The translations under genes were made by a program, and so were the position numbers. A stretch of DNA of 64,000 nucleotides. Origin: Sipunculus nudus (taxonomy: Eukaryota; Annelida; Sipuncula; Golfingiida; Sipunculidae). Of this stretch, positions 43,001-48,769 are shown piece after piece (position 1 is the first letter of the stretch; each line of letters starts with the position of its first letter). The DNA is taken from contig CM049316.1 of NCBI GenBank assembly GCA_026874595.1, positions 75,873,676 to 75,937,675 of the forward strand. Direction: 5' to 3'. The notes below the pieces were generated by a model, which did no database searches, was not told the DNA's origin, and was given only the letters and a program-made list of their open reading frames with translations.

Positions 43001-43405
43001 GAAAAGTACCATGGAATCCCTCCTAGTGGGTATCACCCTAAAGTGGGCAACTTTATACAATGGGCAGTTTATGAAAGTCCCGAATTTCGTCCTTTTTATT
43101 ATTTATGTTACAGTCATGATCTCCATATAGTGGGCACCTCTATAAAGGGAACAGTCAGTCCTGCACAATCCTACATTGGTTTCATGGTATGATTATTAAC
43201 ATATTCATCGGTTGTGGTACGGACGATAGTTTTAATTATCAGGTTACATATCATTTTAGTCTCATCCTTACAGTTGTTACATTTTTGTCATTTTTTTCTG
43301 TTTCAGCTGAGGTCTGTCTCTCGTCGCGAGACATCAGCTATAAATATGATAAACCATTTCAACGAGAGCACAGAATCAATGTGCAAAAGCACCGCATCGT
43401 GCTGA
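30197..43405 (+). CDS. ZP gene 2: ZP-domain single-pass membrane protein, nine coding exons, 411 aa
   Basis: The coding exons are 30197-30229, 34877-35113, 36280-36449, 36841-36992, 38070-38163, 39435-39597, 40236-40377, 41004-41149 and 43307-43405, 1236 nt in one frame. The protein has a signal peptide (1 to about 16). ZP-N has Cys29, 62, 88 and 126. ZP-C has Cys230, 273, 281 and 284. The furin-type site RRRKR lies at 288-292, the membrane span at about 358-378, and the terminal residue is Cys411. Phases match ZP gene 1 at every junction, and exons 4, 5 and 8 have identical lengths. This is an old tandem duplicate: clearly similar but with much divergence, and introns share no length. Probable role: secreted or membrane ZP filament protein; the tissue cannot be read from sequence. 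Confidence 0.9.
30290..32611. repeat. Long dispersed repeat with internal modules, two nested right ends
   Basis: It begins near tgtgagccattaatgtgtgg and a gtccgtctgtc tract, and ends with a characteristic gggcccttgtta, seen twice (about 32441-32451 and 32601-32611) after ggtcctcgg and gggtgcttgg. Inside, a module with acagacttgtcggaatt..aatatggcc and aaattcatagggat..ttc(g/a)gacctat recurs four times from 30931 to 31340. It also holds (TTA)n at 31556-31578 and (AT)n at 31662-31711. It lies in intron 1 of ZP gene 2. No coding frame. Confidence 0.65.
32912..32927. repeat. Poly-C run
   Basis: About 16 consecutive C in intron 1 of ZP gene 2. Confidence 0.95.
32985..34690 (+). repeat. Dispersed repeat family A, copy 2, split by a transposon
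   Basis: The left part (32985-33378) has the cctccgcttccgcgg end, gtctgtctgtc tract and tccgatttcatt-like block. The right part (34635-34690) has acaagaggcggaagcaaggg. Between them lies the TIR element 33379-34627. Copy 3 at 42505-42945 shows the uninterrupted order, with ggcaagcatggagatcatagg across the insertion point. Confidence 0.8.
33379..34627. mobile_element. Non-autonomous DNA transposon, about 160-bp TIRs, 7-bp target duplication
   Basis: The left end CACAGGCGCTTGAATCCC and the right end (inverted CACAGGCGTTTGAATCCC) match for about 160 bp with roughly 85-90 percent identity by eye. CATTAAG occurs at 33372-33378 and 34628-34634. Comparison with the empty copy at 42885-42905 confirms the boundaries. 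The 0.9-kb interior has a direct repeat of about 72 bp (33825-33895 and 34275-34345, ggtaaaagcgtgattttttattg...) and no transposase. The end motif is shared with 17453-17627. Superfamily not assigned. Confidence 0.85.
34877..35113 (+). CDS. ZP gene 2 coding exon 2: most of ZP-N
   Basis: 79 codons, acceptor TTATTTCCAG, donor ATG|GTATTT, phase 0 both ends. It carries Cys29, 62 and 88, the phrase AWSIRVEPE and YQFVLNTTAVECGM. It is shorter than the gene 1 exon because the leader part before the first cysteine is shorter. Confidence 0.9.
35203..35818. mobile_element. PIF/Harbinger-like MITE, 616 bp, TTA duplication
   Basis: TIR starts AGGTAGTATCTCACTGG at left and, inverted, AGCCTGTATCTCACTGG at right, continuing (c)GGCGACAGCTT(T)GCGAC. 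TTA flanks both sides (35200-35202 and 35819-35821). The interior is rich in tcgcga/ttcgca words, as sub-terminal transposase sites often are. No convincing ORF. It sits in intron 2 of ZP gene 2. Confidence 0.75.
36006..36089. repeat. (AT)n microsatellite
   Basis: Perfect AT run of about 41 units in intron 2 of ZP gene 2. Confidence 0.95.
36280..36449 (+). CDS. ZP gene 2 coding exon 3: end of ZP-N
   Basis: 170 nt, acceptor TGTTTAAG, donor AC|GTGAGT, out phase 2. It encodes YTVVIVFPTREDGVETQDDH and Cys126 in QCTVPAPQYLYNQT. Confidence 0.9.
36841..36992 (+). CDS. ZP gene 2 coding exon 4
   Basis: 152 nt, acceptor TGAATTGTAG, donor G|GTACGT. It encodes DYSPNKTDRVSVTPPSI and GSTVFLGESIDIKVDVNDSG; same length and phases as gene 1. 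Confidence 0.9.
36993..38069 (+). other. ZP gene 2 intron 4
   Basis: The only repeat recognised is a family C copy at about 37735-37940. The remainder shows no exon or element. Confidence 0.4.
37735..37940 (-). repeat. Dispersed repeat family C, copy 1
   Basis: In minus-strand sense it contains gaatctcatgaacttttcag, an aatcttacagatttctgta block and cccggattcaggaatgtcac. The same order (gaaattt, gggcca, agatt, gatccggatc, aggaa) recurs at 41795-42070 (minus) and at 46800-46990 and 51700-51995 (plus). Confidence 0.6.
38070..38163 (+). CDS. ZP gene 2 coding exon 5
   Basis: 94 nt, acceptor TTTTCACAG, donor GG|GTAAGG. It encodes NVYTKVKVDKFWATYENN and KNLVLIEKG. Confidence 0.9.
38525..38668. mobile_element. 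Small TIR element (family D), TA-flanked
   Basis: Ends CAGTGGTACTCCACAATTACGA and, inverted, CAGTGGACCCTCCACAATAACGA, each next to TA (38523-38524 and 38669-38670). The interior has accaccacgac and gaccacttt phrases. Related in style to 39103-39286 and 42955-43170. Confidence 0.65.
38722..38780 (+). repeat. tRNA-Ser/Leu-like 5' fragment
   Basis: GCCGAGTGGTTAAGGC is a perfect tRNA-Ser/Leu-type A-box region, but no T-arm or B-box follows in register. It is best read as the head of a worn tRNA-derived SINE, not a working tRNA gene. Confidence 0.5.
39103..39286. mobile_element. Small TIR element (family D)
   Basis: The left end cacagtcaaatctcgaaatt and right end tatgcgtggttttactgtg are inverted relatives. 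The interior carries repeated gaccacc/ggtggtcgt words, a common design of small elements in invertebrate genomes. Intron 5 of ZP gene 2. Confidence 0.6.
39435..39597 (+). CDS. ZP gene 2 coding exon 6: ZP-C core
   Basis: 163 nt, acceptor TTACACATCAG, donor CAG|GTAGGT (a strong site where gene 1 has a weak one). It encodes GCATES (Cys230), FRFSNQQTLYLWVNVIAC (Cys273) and VVTC (Cys281). Confidence 0.9.
39645..39712. repeat. (TC)n followed by (AC)n microsatellite
   Basis: About 20 TC units with one interruption, then about 13 AC units, in intron 6 of ZP gene 2. Ser/Leu- and Thr/His-rich frames across it are artefacts. Confidence 0.95.
39930..40009. repeat. (TC)n microsatellite
   Basis: About 40 uninterrupted TC units in intron 6 of ZP gene 2. 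Confidence 0.95.
40236..40377 (+). CDS. ZP gene 2 coding exon 7: last ZP Cys and furin site
   Basis: 142 nt. Cys284 then SSERRRKRAA, a multibasic cleavage site, then RRFNLVVLNPAPVDPSYN, aligned with KFRLVVLNPAVGDG of gene 1. Out phase 1, donor G|GTAGGT. Confidence 0.9.
40690..40925 (+). repeat. tRNA-derived SINE
   Basis: TAGCGAAGCAGTTGGGACG resembles a Pol III A-box and, about 40 bp on, GGTTCGAATCC is a perfect B-box (40761-40771). A second GGTTCGAACCC follows near 40839. The body reads ggtggttttctctgggttcat, a phrase frequent in molluscan SINEs. Intron 7 of ZP gene 2. Confidence 0.65.
41004..41149 (+). CDS. ZP gene 2 coding exon 8: stalk and membrane span
   Basis: 146 nt, acceptor TTTTTTCAACAG, donor AAG|GTTTGT. 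A short stalk, the conserved VCLTMTQT block and a hydrophobic span (LGLVGLLIVSIIIIVAVVIF) followed by IK. Confidence 0.9.
41795..42070 (-). repeat. Dispersed repeat family C, copy 2
   Basis: Minus-strand sense: gaacggattctcgtgaaatttcc, then gggccaataaagg, agattttaatgtgggtccgg and gatccagaaatacatcagga. A run of caaacacgcaaagacacaaag lies at one end. Confidence 0.65.
42505..42945 (+). repeat. Dispersed repeat family A, copy 3 (uninterrupted)
   Basis: gttccccgcttccgtgg at left, gtctgtccctctgtctgtcc tract, gcgataactttcc, tccgatttcattt, and cggaagcgaggaac at right. It serves as the empty-site comparison for the transposon in copy 2. Intron 8 of ZP gene 2. Confidence 0.8.
42955..43170. mobile_element. 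Probable family D element
   Basis: ctccactaggtgtatccgtt at left; inside, tagtgggtatcaccct, aagtgggcaac and tagtgggcacctctataaag phrases. The ends are less clear than in the copies at 38525 and 39103. Confidence 0.4.
43307..43405 (+). CDS. ZP gene 2 coding exon 9: cytoplasmic tail and stop
   Basis: 32 codons and TGA, acceptor TTTCTGTTTCAG. The tail LRSVSRRETSAINMINH then NESTESMCKSTASC. Confidence 0.9.
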   Translation: MRSVSRRETSAINMINHFNESTESMCKSTASC

Positions 43406-43763
43406 TCGGAGGGCACGTGACCCGATTACGTTACCATCACGATGGCGTCACTCGAATATGGTGTTTTTGTTGCTCATACTTTCGACTGGTCAAGGATTCT
43501 AGTAATATTACGCTTTTATATGATTCTTGGTAAAACATGAATATTTTATTTATGACCTATGGTTGTTATCATTATATTACTGTTATCAGTTATTGTATGC
43601 TTTTATTGATGTATAAAATATTCATTATTTTTAATCATTTTTGAGAATCGTATTCTATTTCTTTTTATGAACCTAATGTTAATCTTATTTGTTAATGTCA
43701 TGGACTGAGTTGAAAGATTTTGAGATTTTAATGCGTTGTCGCGTATAATTATATAATCCAATG

Positions 43764-43769
43764 ATTAAA
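43764..43769 (+). terminator. Possible polyadenylation signal of ZP gene 2
   Basis: ATTAAA, a common variant, about 360 bp after the stop, similar in distance to the AATAAA of gene 1. No perfect AATAAA was seen closer. Confidence 0.35.
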
Positions 43770-43849
43770 TATAACAAAGCATCAGCAGTTGTTTTTCTTA
43801 TTGTGTTCTATAGTTGTCTACAATATCCGAATGCGAGTGCAAATCAGAG

Positions 43850-44730
43850 TCCAAGCCACTAGTCCGATTCCTTAAGGTTCGAGTCCAAGTCCGATTCCTT
43901 GAGGTTCGAGTCCAAAACCGATTCCTTGATGTTCGAGTCCAAATCTGATTCCTTGAGGTTAGAGTCCAAATCCGATCCCTTGATGTTCGAGTCCAAGTCC
44001 GATCCCTTGAGGTTCGAGTCCAAGTCCGATTGCTTGAGGTTCGAGTCAAAGTCCGATTCCTTGAGGTTCGAGTCCCATTCCGATTCCTTGAGGTTCGAGT
44101 CCAAGTCCGATTCCTTGAGGTAAGAGTCCAAGATCCGATTCCTTGAGGTAAGAGTCCAAGATCCGAATCCTTGAGGTTCGAGTCCGAGATCCGAATCCTT
44201 GAGGTTCGAGTCCAAGTCCGATTCCTTGAAGTTCGAGTCCAAGTCCGATTCCTTGAGGTTCGAGTCCCAGTCCGAATCCATGAGGTTAGAGTCCCAGTCA
44301 GATTCCTGGAGGTTCGAGTCCAAGTCAGATTCCTTGAGGTTCGAGTCCCAGTCCGATTCCTTGAGGTTCGAGTCCAAGTCCGATTCCTTGAGGTTCGAGT
44401 CCAAGTCCGATTCCTTGAGGTTCAAGTCCGATTCCTTGAGGTTCGAGTCCAAGTCCGATTCCTTGAGGTTCGAGTCCAAGTCCGATTCCTTAAGGTTCGA
44501 GTCCAAGTCCGATTCCTTGAGGTTCGAGTCCAAGTCCGATTCCTTGAGGTTCGAGTCCAAGTCCGATTCCGTGAGGTTCGAGTCCAAGTCCGATTCCGTG
44601 AGGTTCGAGTCCAAGTCCGATTCCTTGAGGTTCGAGTCCAAGTCCGATTCCATGAGGTTAGAGTCCCAGTCAGATTCCTGGAGGTTCGAGTCCCAGTCCG
44701 ATTCCTTGAGGTTCGAGTCAGACTTCTTCT
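43850..44730. repeat. 27-bp minisatellite, about 32 copies, each with a Pol III B-box
   Basis: The consensus unit is ggttcgagtccaagtccga followed by ttccttga. GGTTCGAGTCC, a perfect match to the tRNA B-box consensus GGTTCGANTCC, recurs in most units. Because 27 is divisible by three and the unit has no stops in three frames, long pseudo-ORFs cross the array: minus 43859-44653 (repeating ESDLDSNLK) and plus frames at 44171-44737 and 44199-44762. The array starts about 450 bp after the stop of ZP gene 2. Confidence 0.9.
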
Positions 44731-44769
44731 GGTCTGAGTATTTTAGAACTATAGAGTCCTAATCAGTCC

Positions 44770-45690
44770 CAGTCCAAATTGTTCTTATTTAAATCATCTT
44801 TTATGAATTTCAAATTTTAGATCATCATGTGTATTTGTTAATAAATTTACAAACGGGTTTTAAATATTGAATCACTTATATGTTCTATGTAGAAATTCGA
44901 GTTTTGTTACATCGTAAAATCTTGTTTTTTTATTCTGTCAGTAGTTTTTTTTTTTTATTTTGTCAGTAGTGCGCGTATGTAAATCCTTATAGTGGGTCCA
45001 TACACTTTTTTTTTTACCCAAATATAGATGTAGAAATACACTCATAAACCGTCCCTTCCTATAGGTTGGACTTATTAAAGGCCCATTGTCCAAGTTATGA
45101 ATCAAGATTATCGAGTGTCATCATCGGTTTTGGTGTCTATAATTATAGGCTGCACTGTTTGCAGAGAAAATAGTCTGCAACGCTTGTAATGCAATAAGGC
45201 AAGCATCACCAACATTTGAATAAACATAGTTCAAATCTGGAAAATTAGCAACTCGGAGATAATTTCATGTTTAAGTTTATTATTAAAAAATATTTTCAAA
45301 GATTGGAACAAACAAAAATCAAATTATTAAATCTCTTCCTCGGCTTATTCATCAATTATACAGATCACCGGTTTGTTTATTGCGCAGTTGGCTGCATCCT
45401 GCTGGCTACAGACAAGGGTGACAAATTGTCTGATAACACGGATACAGATATATTACCTCAATCCAAAATAGTCGGCAAAGGTTTCTAAACGAAAAGCATC
45501 GTTGTGTGAAATACTATCTATGTAAAAAAAAACAGTGTTACACCTACATATAAATGTGGAAAATAGTATATTTTACAAACAAAATATAGAATAGCAAGCG
45601 TGGTTTATCTTTTTATTCAAGTAAAATACAGATTTGTCTTTACAATTAATGCAATGTTACATTCGTGACAACGGACCATTTGTGTTCCAG
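44770..45690. other. Stretch with no recognised gene
   Basis: AT-rich. It includes a short duplicated tctgtcagtagtttttttt phrase near 44935-44965 and an open frame at 45267-45488 without recognisable features. Confidence 0.35.
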
Positions 45691-45691
45691 A

Positions 45692-45776
45692 AACGGACGG
45701 GCTAATGTGATTCTCACCCGGTCTTACAATGGCATAAAGGCAGTATCGGGGAAACTAAGAGGAGGCACTGTAAATG
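45692..45776 (+). CDS. Possible isolated exon, uncertain
   Basis: Framed by an acceptor-like TTTGTGTTCCAG (ending 45691) and a consensus donor AAT|GTGAGT. One frame is open and reads NGRANVILTRSYNGIKAVSG then KLRGGTVN. No neighbouring exon in compatible phase was identified and I do not recognise the peptide. It could be a relic exon or chance. Confidence 0.2.
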
Positions 45777-46149
45777 TGAGTAGGGAATAGGGATAATATC
45801 ACCGAACAAATGCTGCAAGAAAGCAAGGAGAATTCAGGCGAAACAGTGTTCGGGTTTTCAAAGAGATGGCTAACATCATTCAAACACAGTCATGATATTA
45901 TGTGAAGGTTGTAAACGCAACCGGAATAGCAGTGTTGTCAGGATAGAGGGTTGATCTCCAGAGACAAGAATAAACACCTTGATGTCTGCTTTACGGAGGA
46001 AACGGAAATGCTTTACTTTTGCCGTTTGGGTATAAATGGACATCTCGTCCCTGTCGCTGTTTTATACAGACTAGACAACATCAAAGGAAATAATAACCGT
46101 GTCATTGTGTCCAAAGGCCTTTACTTTCCAAATAATAAAGTAATAAAGC

Positions 46150-46323
46150 ATGGATGACGGTGGCCATATTGCAAAACTGGCTGCACAAGTATGGGCGAAG
46201 GGATGCGACATGCAGGACATCTTTGTGCTCGCCGTCTCCGATAAACAGACCTCCGCGGAGACCGACTTTACATTACCAGACGGGCATCCCTGCAGTTTCA
46301 TAAATATTGACCAAAGTAATTGA
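46150..46323 (+). CDS. Small ORF of 57 aa with coding-like composition
   Basis: An ATG opens MDDGGHIAKLAAQVWAKG, continues CDMQDIFVLAVSDKQTS and ends INIDQSN before TGA. The local GC content and codon use are richer than the flanks, which suggests a present or former exon. No family recognised; no splice partners found. Confidence 0.25.
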   Translation: MDDGGHIAKLAAQVWAKGCDMQDIFVLAVSDKQTSAETDFTLPDGHPCSFINIDQSN

Positions 46324-46329
46324 ACCAGT

Positions 46330-46799
46330 TAAAATGGGGTGACTCTTGTATGCTCCCTGTGCGCACCGAGCAAACAGATATGTTACTATTTTCAGATCAA
46401 AGGTGTTATAATGCCAGAACTTCATCGAGAACCTGAACAATTATGTACAGGCTTATAAAACTAACCGGATTCCCATCCCATGCTACTCATACCGAGTGAG
46501 AACCGTTTTGACCACTGTATACGGTTAACCTTTGTGGCATTGGATTAAATAGGTCGTTACTATTTCGGTCCCATCACGTGCGAATATGTAAAACAAATTC
46601 ATAAAAATACTGACAGGCACAAACCTTTGTCCGCGGTATGCACTGTCCCTTTATAAGAGCCAACAGAAAGTACCCGAAAACATATATCCTCCATCCTTCT
46701 ATAATGCCTTGCGCAATAATTTTTATTTTACAATCACTTGAAGCGAATTTTCCGTTTCATCTGTTTCTTGAAATGAAATATACGAAAAGGTTATCATTT
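46330..46799. other. Stretch with no recognised gene
   Basis: No element or coding signal recognised. Confidence 0.35.
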
Positions 46800-46990
46800 T
46801 TGCCTTCCCCAGTTGTGTATGCGTTCATCCCCGTTCATGTGTGCTGTTGTGTGGTGTGTGTTTGTCCACAACATATTAAATCACGCAACCGGGGATCAGG
46901 AAACTCAAGAAAATTTCAGGGCATATCGGGAATGGGCCAAGGATGAAACTATTAGATTTTGGTTTGGATCCTTGGAATGCAGATTTCTAG
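46800..46990 (+). repeat. Dispersed repeat family C, copy 3
   Basis: tgcgttcatccccgttcatg, then aaatttcagggcatatcggg, gggccaaggatgaa, agattttggtttggatcc. Same block order as copy 4 (51700-51995). Confidence 0.55.
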
Positions 46991-47149
46991 TTTTATTAAA
47001 CTATTCTTTTTAAAAAAAAGCTTGCCGTTCAGTCAGCGGTAAACTATTATATGATTTCCCATTGAAACCCAATAGGGACATGAAAACTCAATCATGCTTC
47101 AATTATAGCAGGAGCTGGGATACGGACACCGGGATGTGAACCTATTCTC

Positions 47150-47353
47150 AAGGGCGGATCCACGATTTAGGAAAAGGAAGGGTCCATACCAGGAGGACTA
47201 ATGTCAAGCCTTAAAAAAAATCCATAGGACGAGAAAAAAAAGGGGGGGGGTCCAGGCCGAAAAATAGGTCTGAAAAAAAACTTGCGGCTGCTGAAAATGG
47301 GGTGGGGGGGGGGACCACCTGGACCCCCCCCCCCCCCCCCAGATCCGCTTCTG
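47150..47353. mobile_element. Palindromic MITE-like family B, copy 2
   Basis: caagggcggatccacgattt at left, agatccgcttctg at right, G-run and C-run arms inside. TATTCT lies on both sides (left flank about 47143-47148, right flank from 47354), a possible 6-bp target duplication. Confidence 0.65.
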
Positions 47354-47923
47354 TATTCTGAATATTAATTCATCACAATACATTGGCCTCTTTAGGCTAA
47401 TAGGAGTAAGTGGCTTTCTGATTGTGTAATCCGACCGACATTGCCCACCTTTTTGTTCCCAATATTTGATTGTCCAACTCTACACAGAGTATCCTAGTGT
47501 TCAAAATGTGAGAATATTAACACATTTTCTTCTTTCCAAGTTGAAGTCTTTAAGTACTTGTGTTTACGATTTTGGAAACCAGACCGTAATTTTGACTGGG
47601 TTATTGATTTATAATTATTGGGGATATACTCATGATTTCGACTATGAGCGGTTTCGAGAGTAATAAACCCGTCCGGATTTAATAAGAGTGACACGAACAT
47701 ACAGGAAAGTACTTGGAGGACAGCCAACAGGTGGAATCTCTCTGCAAAATGCCCATATACTGATATTATAATAGGCTTTAGGCAATTACGTCATGTATTG
47801 CGTGTATACAATCCGTGGTTGGTTCCCGGTGGTGTAGGGAGGGTCCTCACATTCTTGTTATATCGCCCACTCACATCCGAAATACCCAACATCTTTATAG
47901 TGCCAGCATCAAGCGGGGACTAT
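47354..47923. other. 3' flank of the minus-strand charged-protein gene
   Basis: No gene recognised; it should include the 3' UTR of the gene ending at 47924. Confidence 0.35.
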
Positions 47924-48769
47924 TCACAGACTTTTAACCCAGTCTTCCGCCTGCTTTCTGGTTTGACTATAATTCTGTACTTGTATAAGGTATCGTCTCT
48001 GGGCGTTAGCTTTCCTTTTGGCTGTTTGATACATAGCGACTTCCCCATTATCCAATGCAAGTAGATGTGTGAGTGAACGTTTCTTCCTCTCAAAGTCATC
48101 AGTTTCATCTAATATCCCAGAAACTGCCTGCTTTCTTCCTCTATCCCTTATACCTGGAATTCCTTTCAGTGTCAGGTTTTGTGTACAAGTGGATAGGGTG
48201 ATTCGTTCATAGGTATCCGCGTAGCTTGGTCTTGAGTCTGTTCTGGTGTATAGGTCGGGTAGGTTACCAGAGGAACCTCTAGTGACGTCACACTTACTGG
48301 ATGACGTATCGCGTGACGTCTTCCCAAATGATGACGGAGACGAAGCCATTAATGTTATCGACCTGCCGGTGTTTTCGTTCTCCGCACTCCCAAGAACTGA
48401 ATTTTCTAATTTTAATGAATCCTTTGTTCTCAATCTTCTTGCTCTCGATCTCCTTACATGTGTATCCATAAGCAACGTAAAATCAGTAACATCATCAGTG
48501 AAGTCACTACTTCTGCTGTCCTTTATGACGTCAACCATGGTTCGTCGGTGGGCACGCAAGAACAACTTCCGCTGCGCCTCAAGGAAGTCACAGCGTTCCT
48601 TGCGGCCCCGATTGAGCGTTTTCTGATGACGTAACAGATCTCGATCGTGGTAGATATTTCGATGGTTGGCGGCGTCTTGTTTCTGTGTCTCCTTGAAATG
48701 ACGTGTTTTCTCCACCAGCAGTTCCCTGGCCAGCGCTTGTTGTTTACCCTGACGCTCATTCTCCCTTCC
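47924..48769 (-). CDS. Charged-protein gene, exon 2 (last)
   Basis: 281 codons plus TGA. The start is set by the acceptor at 48770-48771. The exon contains two TGACGTCA palindromes (48283, 48526). Confidence 0.7.
   Translation of the reverse strand, partial: GRENERQGKQQALARELLVEKTRHFKETQKQDAANHRNIYHDRDLLRHQKTLNRGRKERCDFLEAQRKLFLRAHRRTMVDVIKDSRSSDFTDDVTDFTLLMDTHVRRSRARRLRTKDSLKLENSVLGSAENENTGRSITLMASSPSSFGKTSRDTSSSKCDVTRGSSGNLPDLYTRTDSRPSYADTYERITLSTCTQNLTLKGIPGIRDRGRKQAVSGILDETDDFERKKRSLTHLLALDNGEVAMYQTAKRKANAQRRYLIQVQNYSQTRKQAEDWVKSL

Noticed and set aside
43859-44653. 264-codon minus-strand ORF of repeating ESDLDSNLK
   Set aside because: Entirely inside the 27-bp array; period divisible by three and no promoter, start context or splice support. 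Reported as a repeat.
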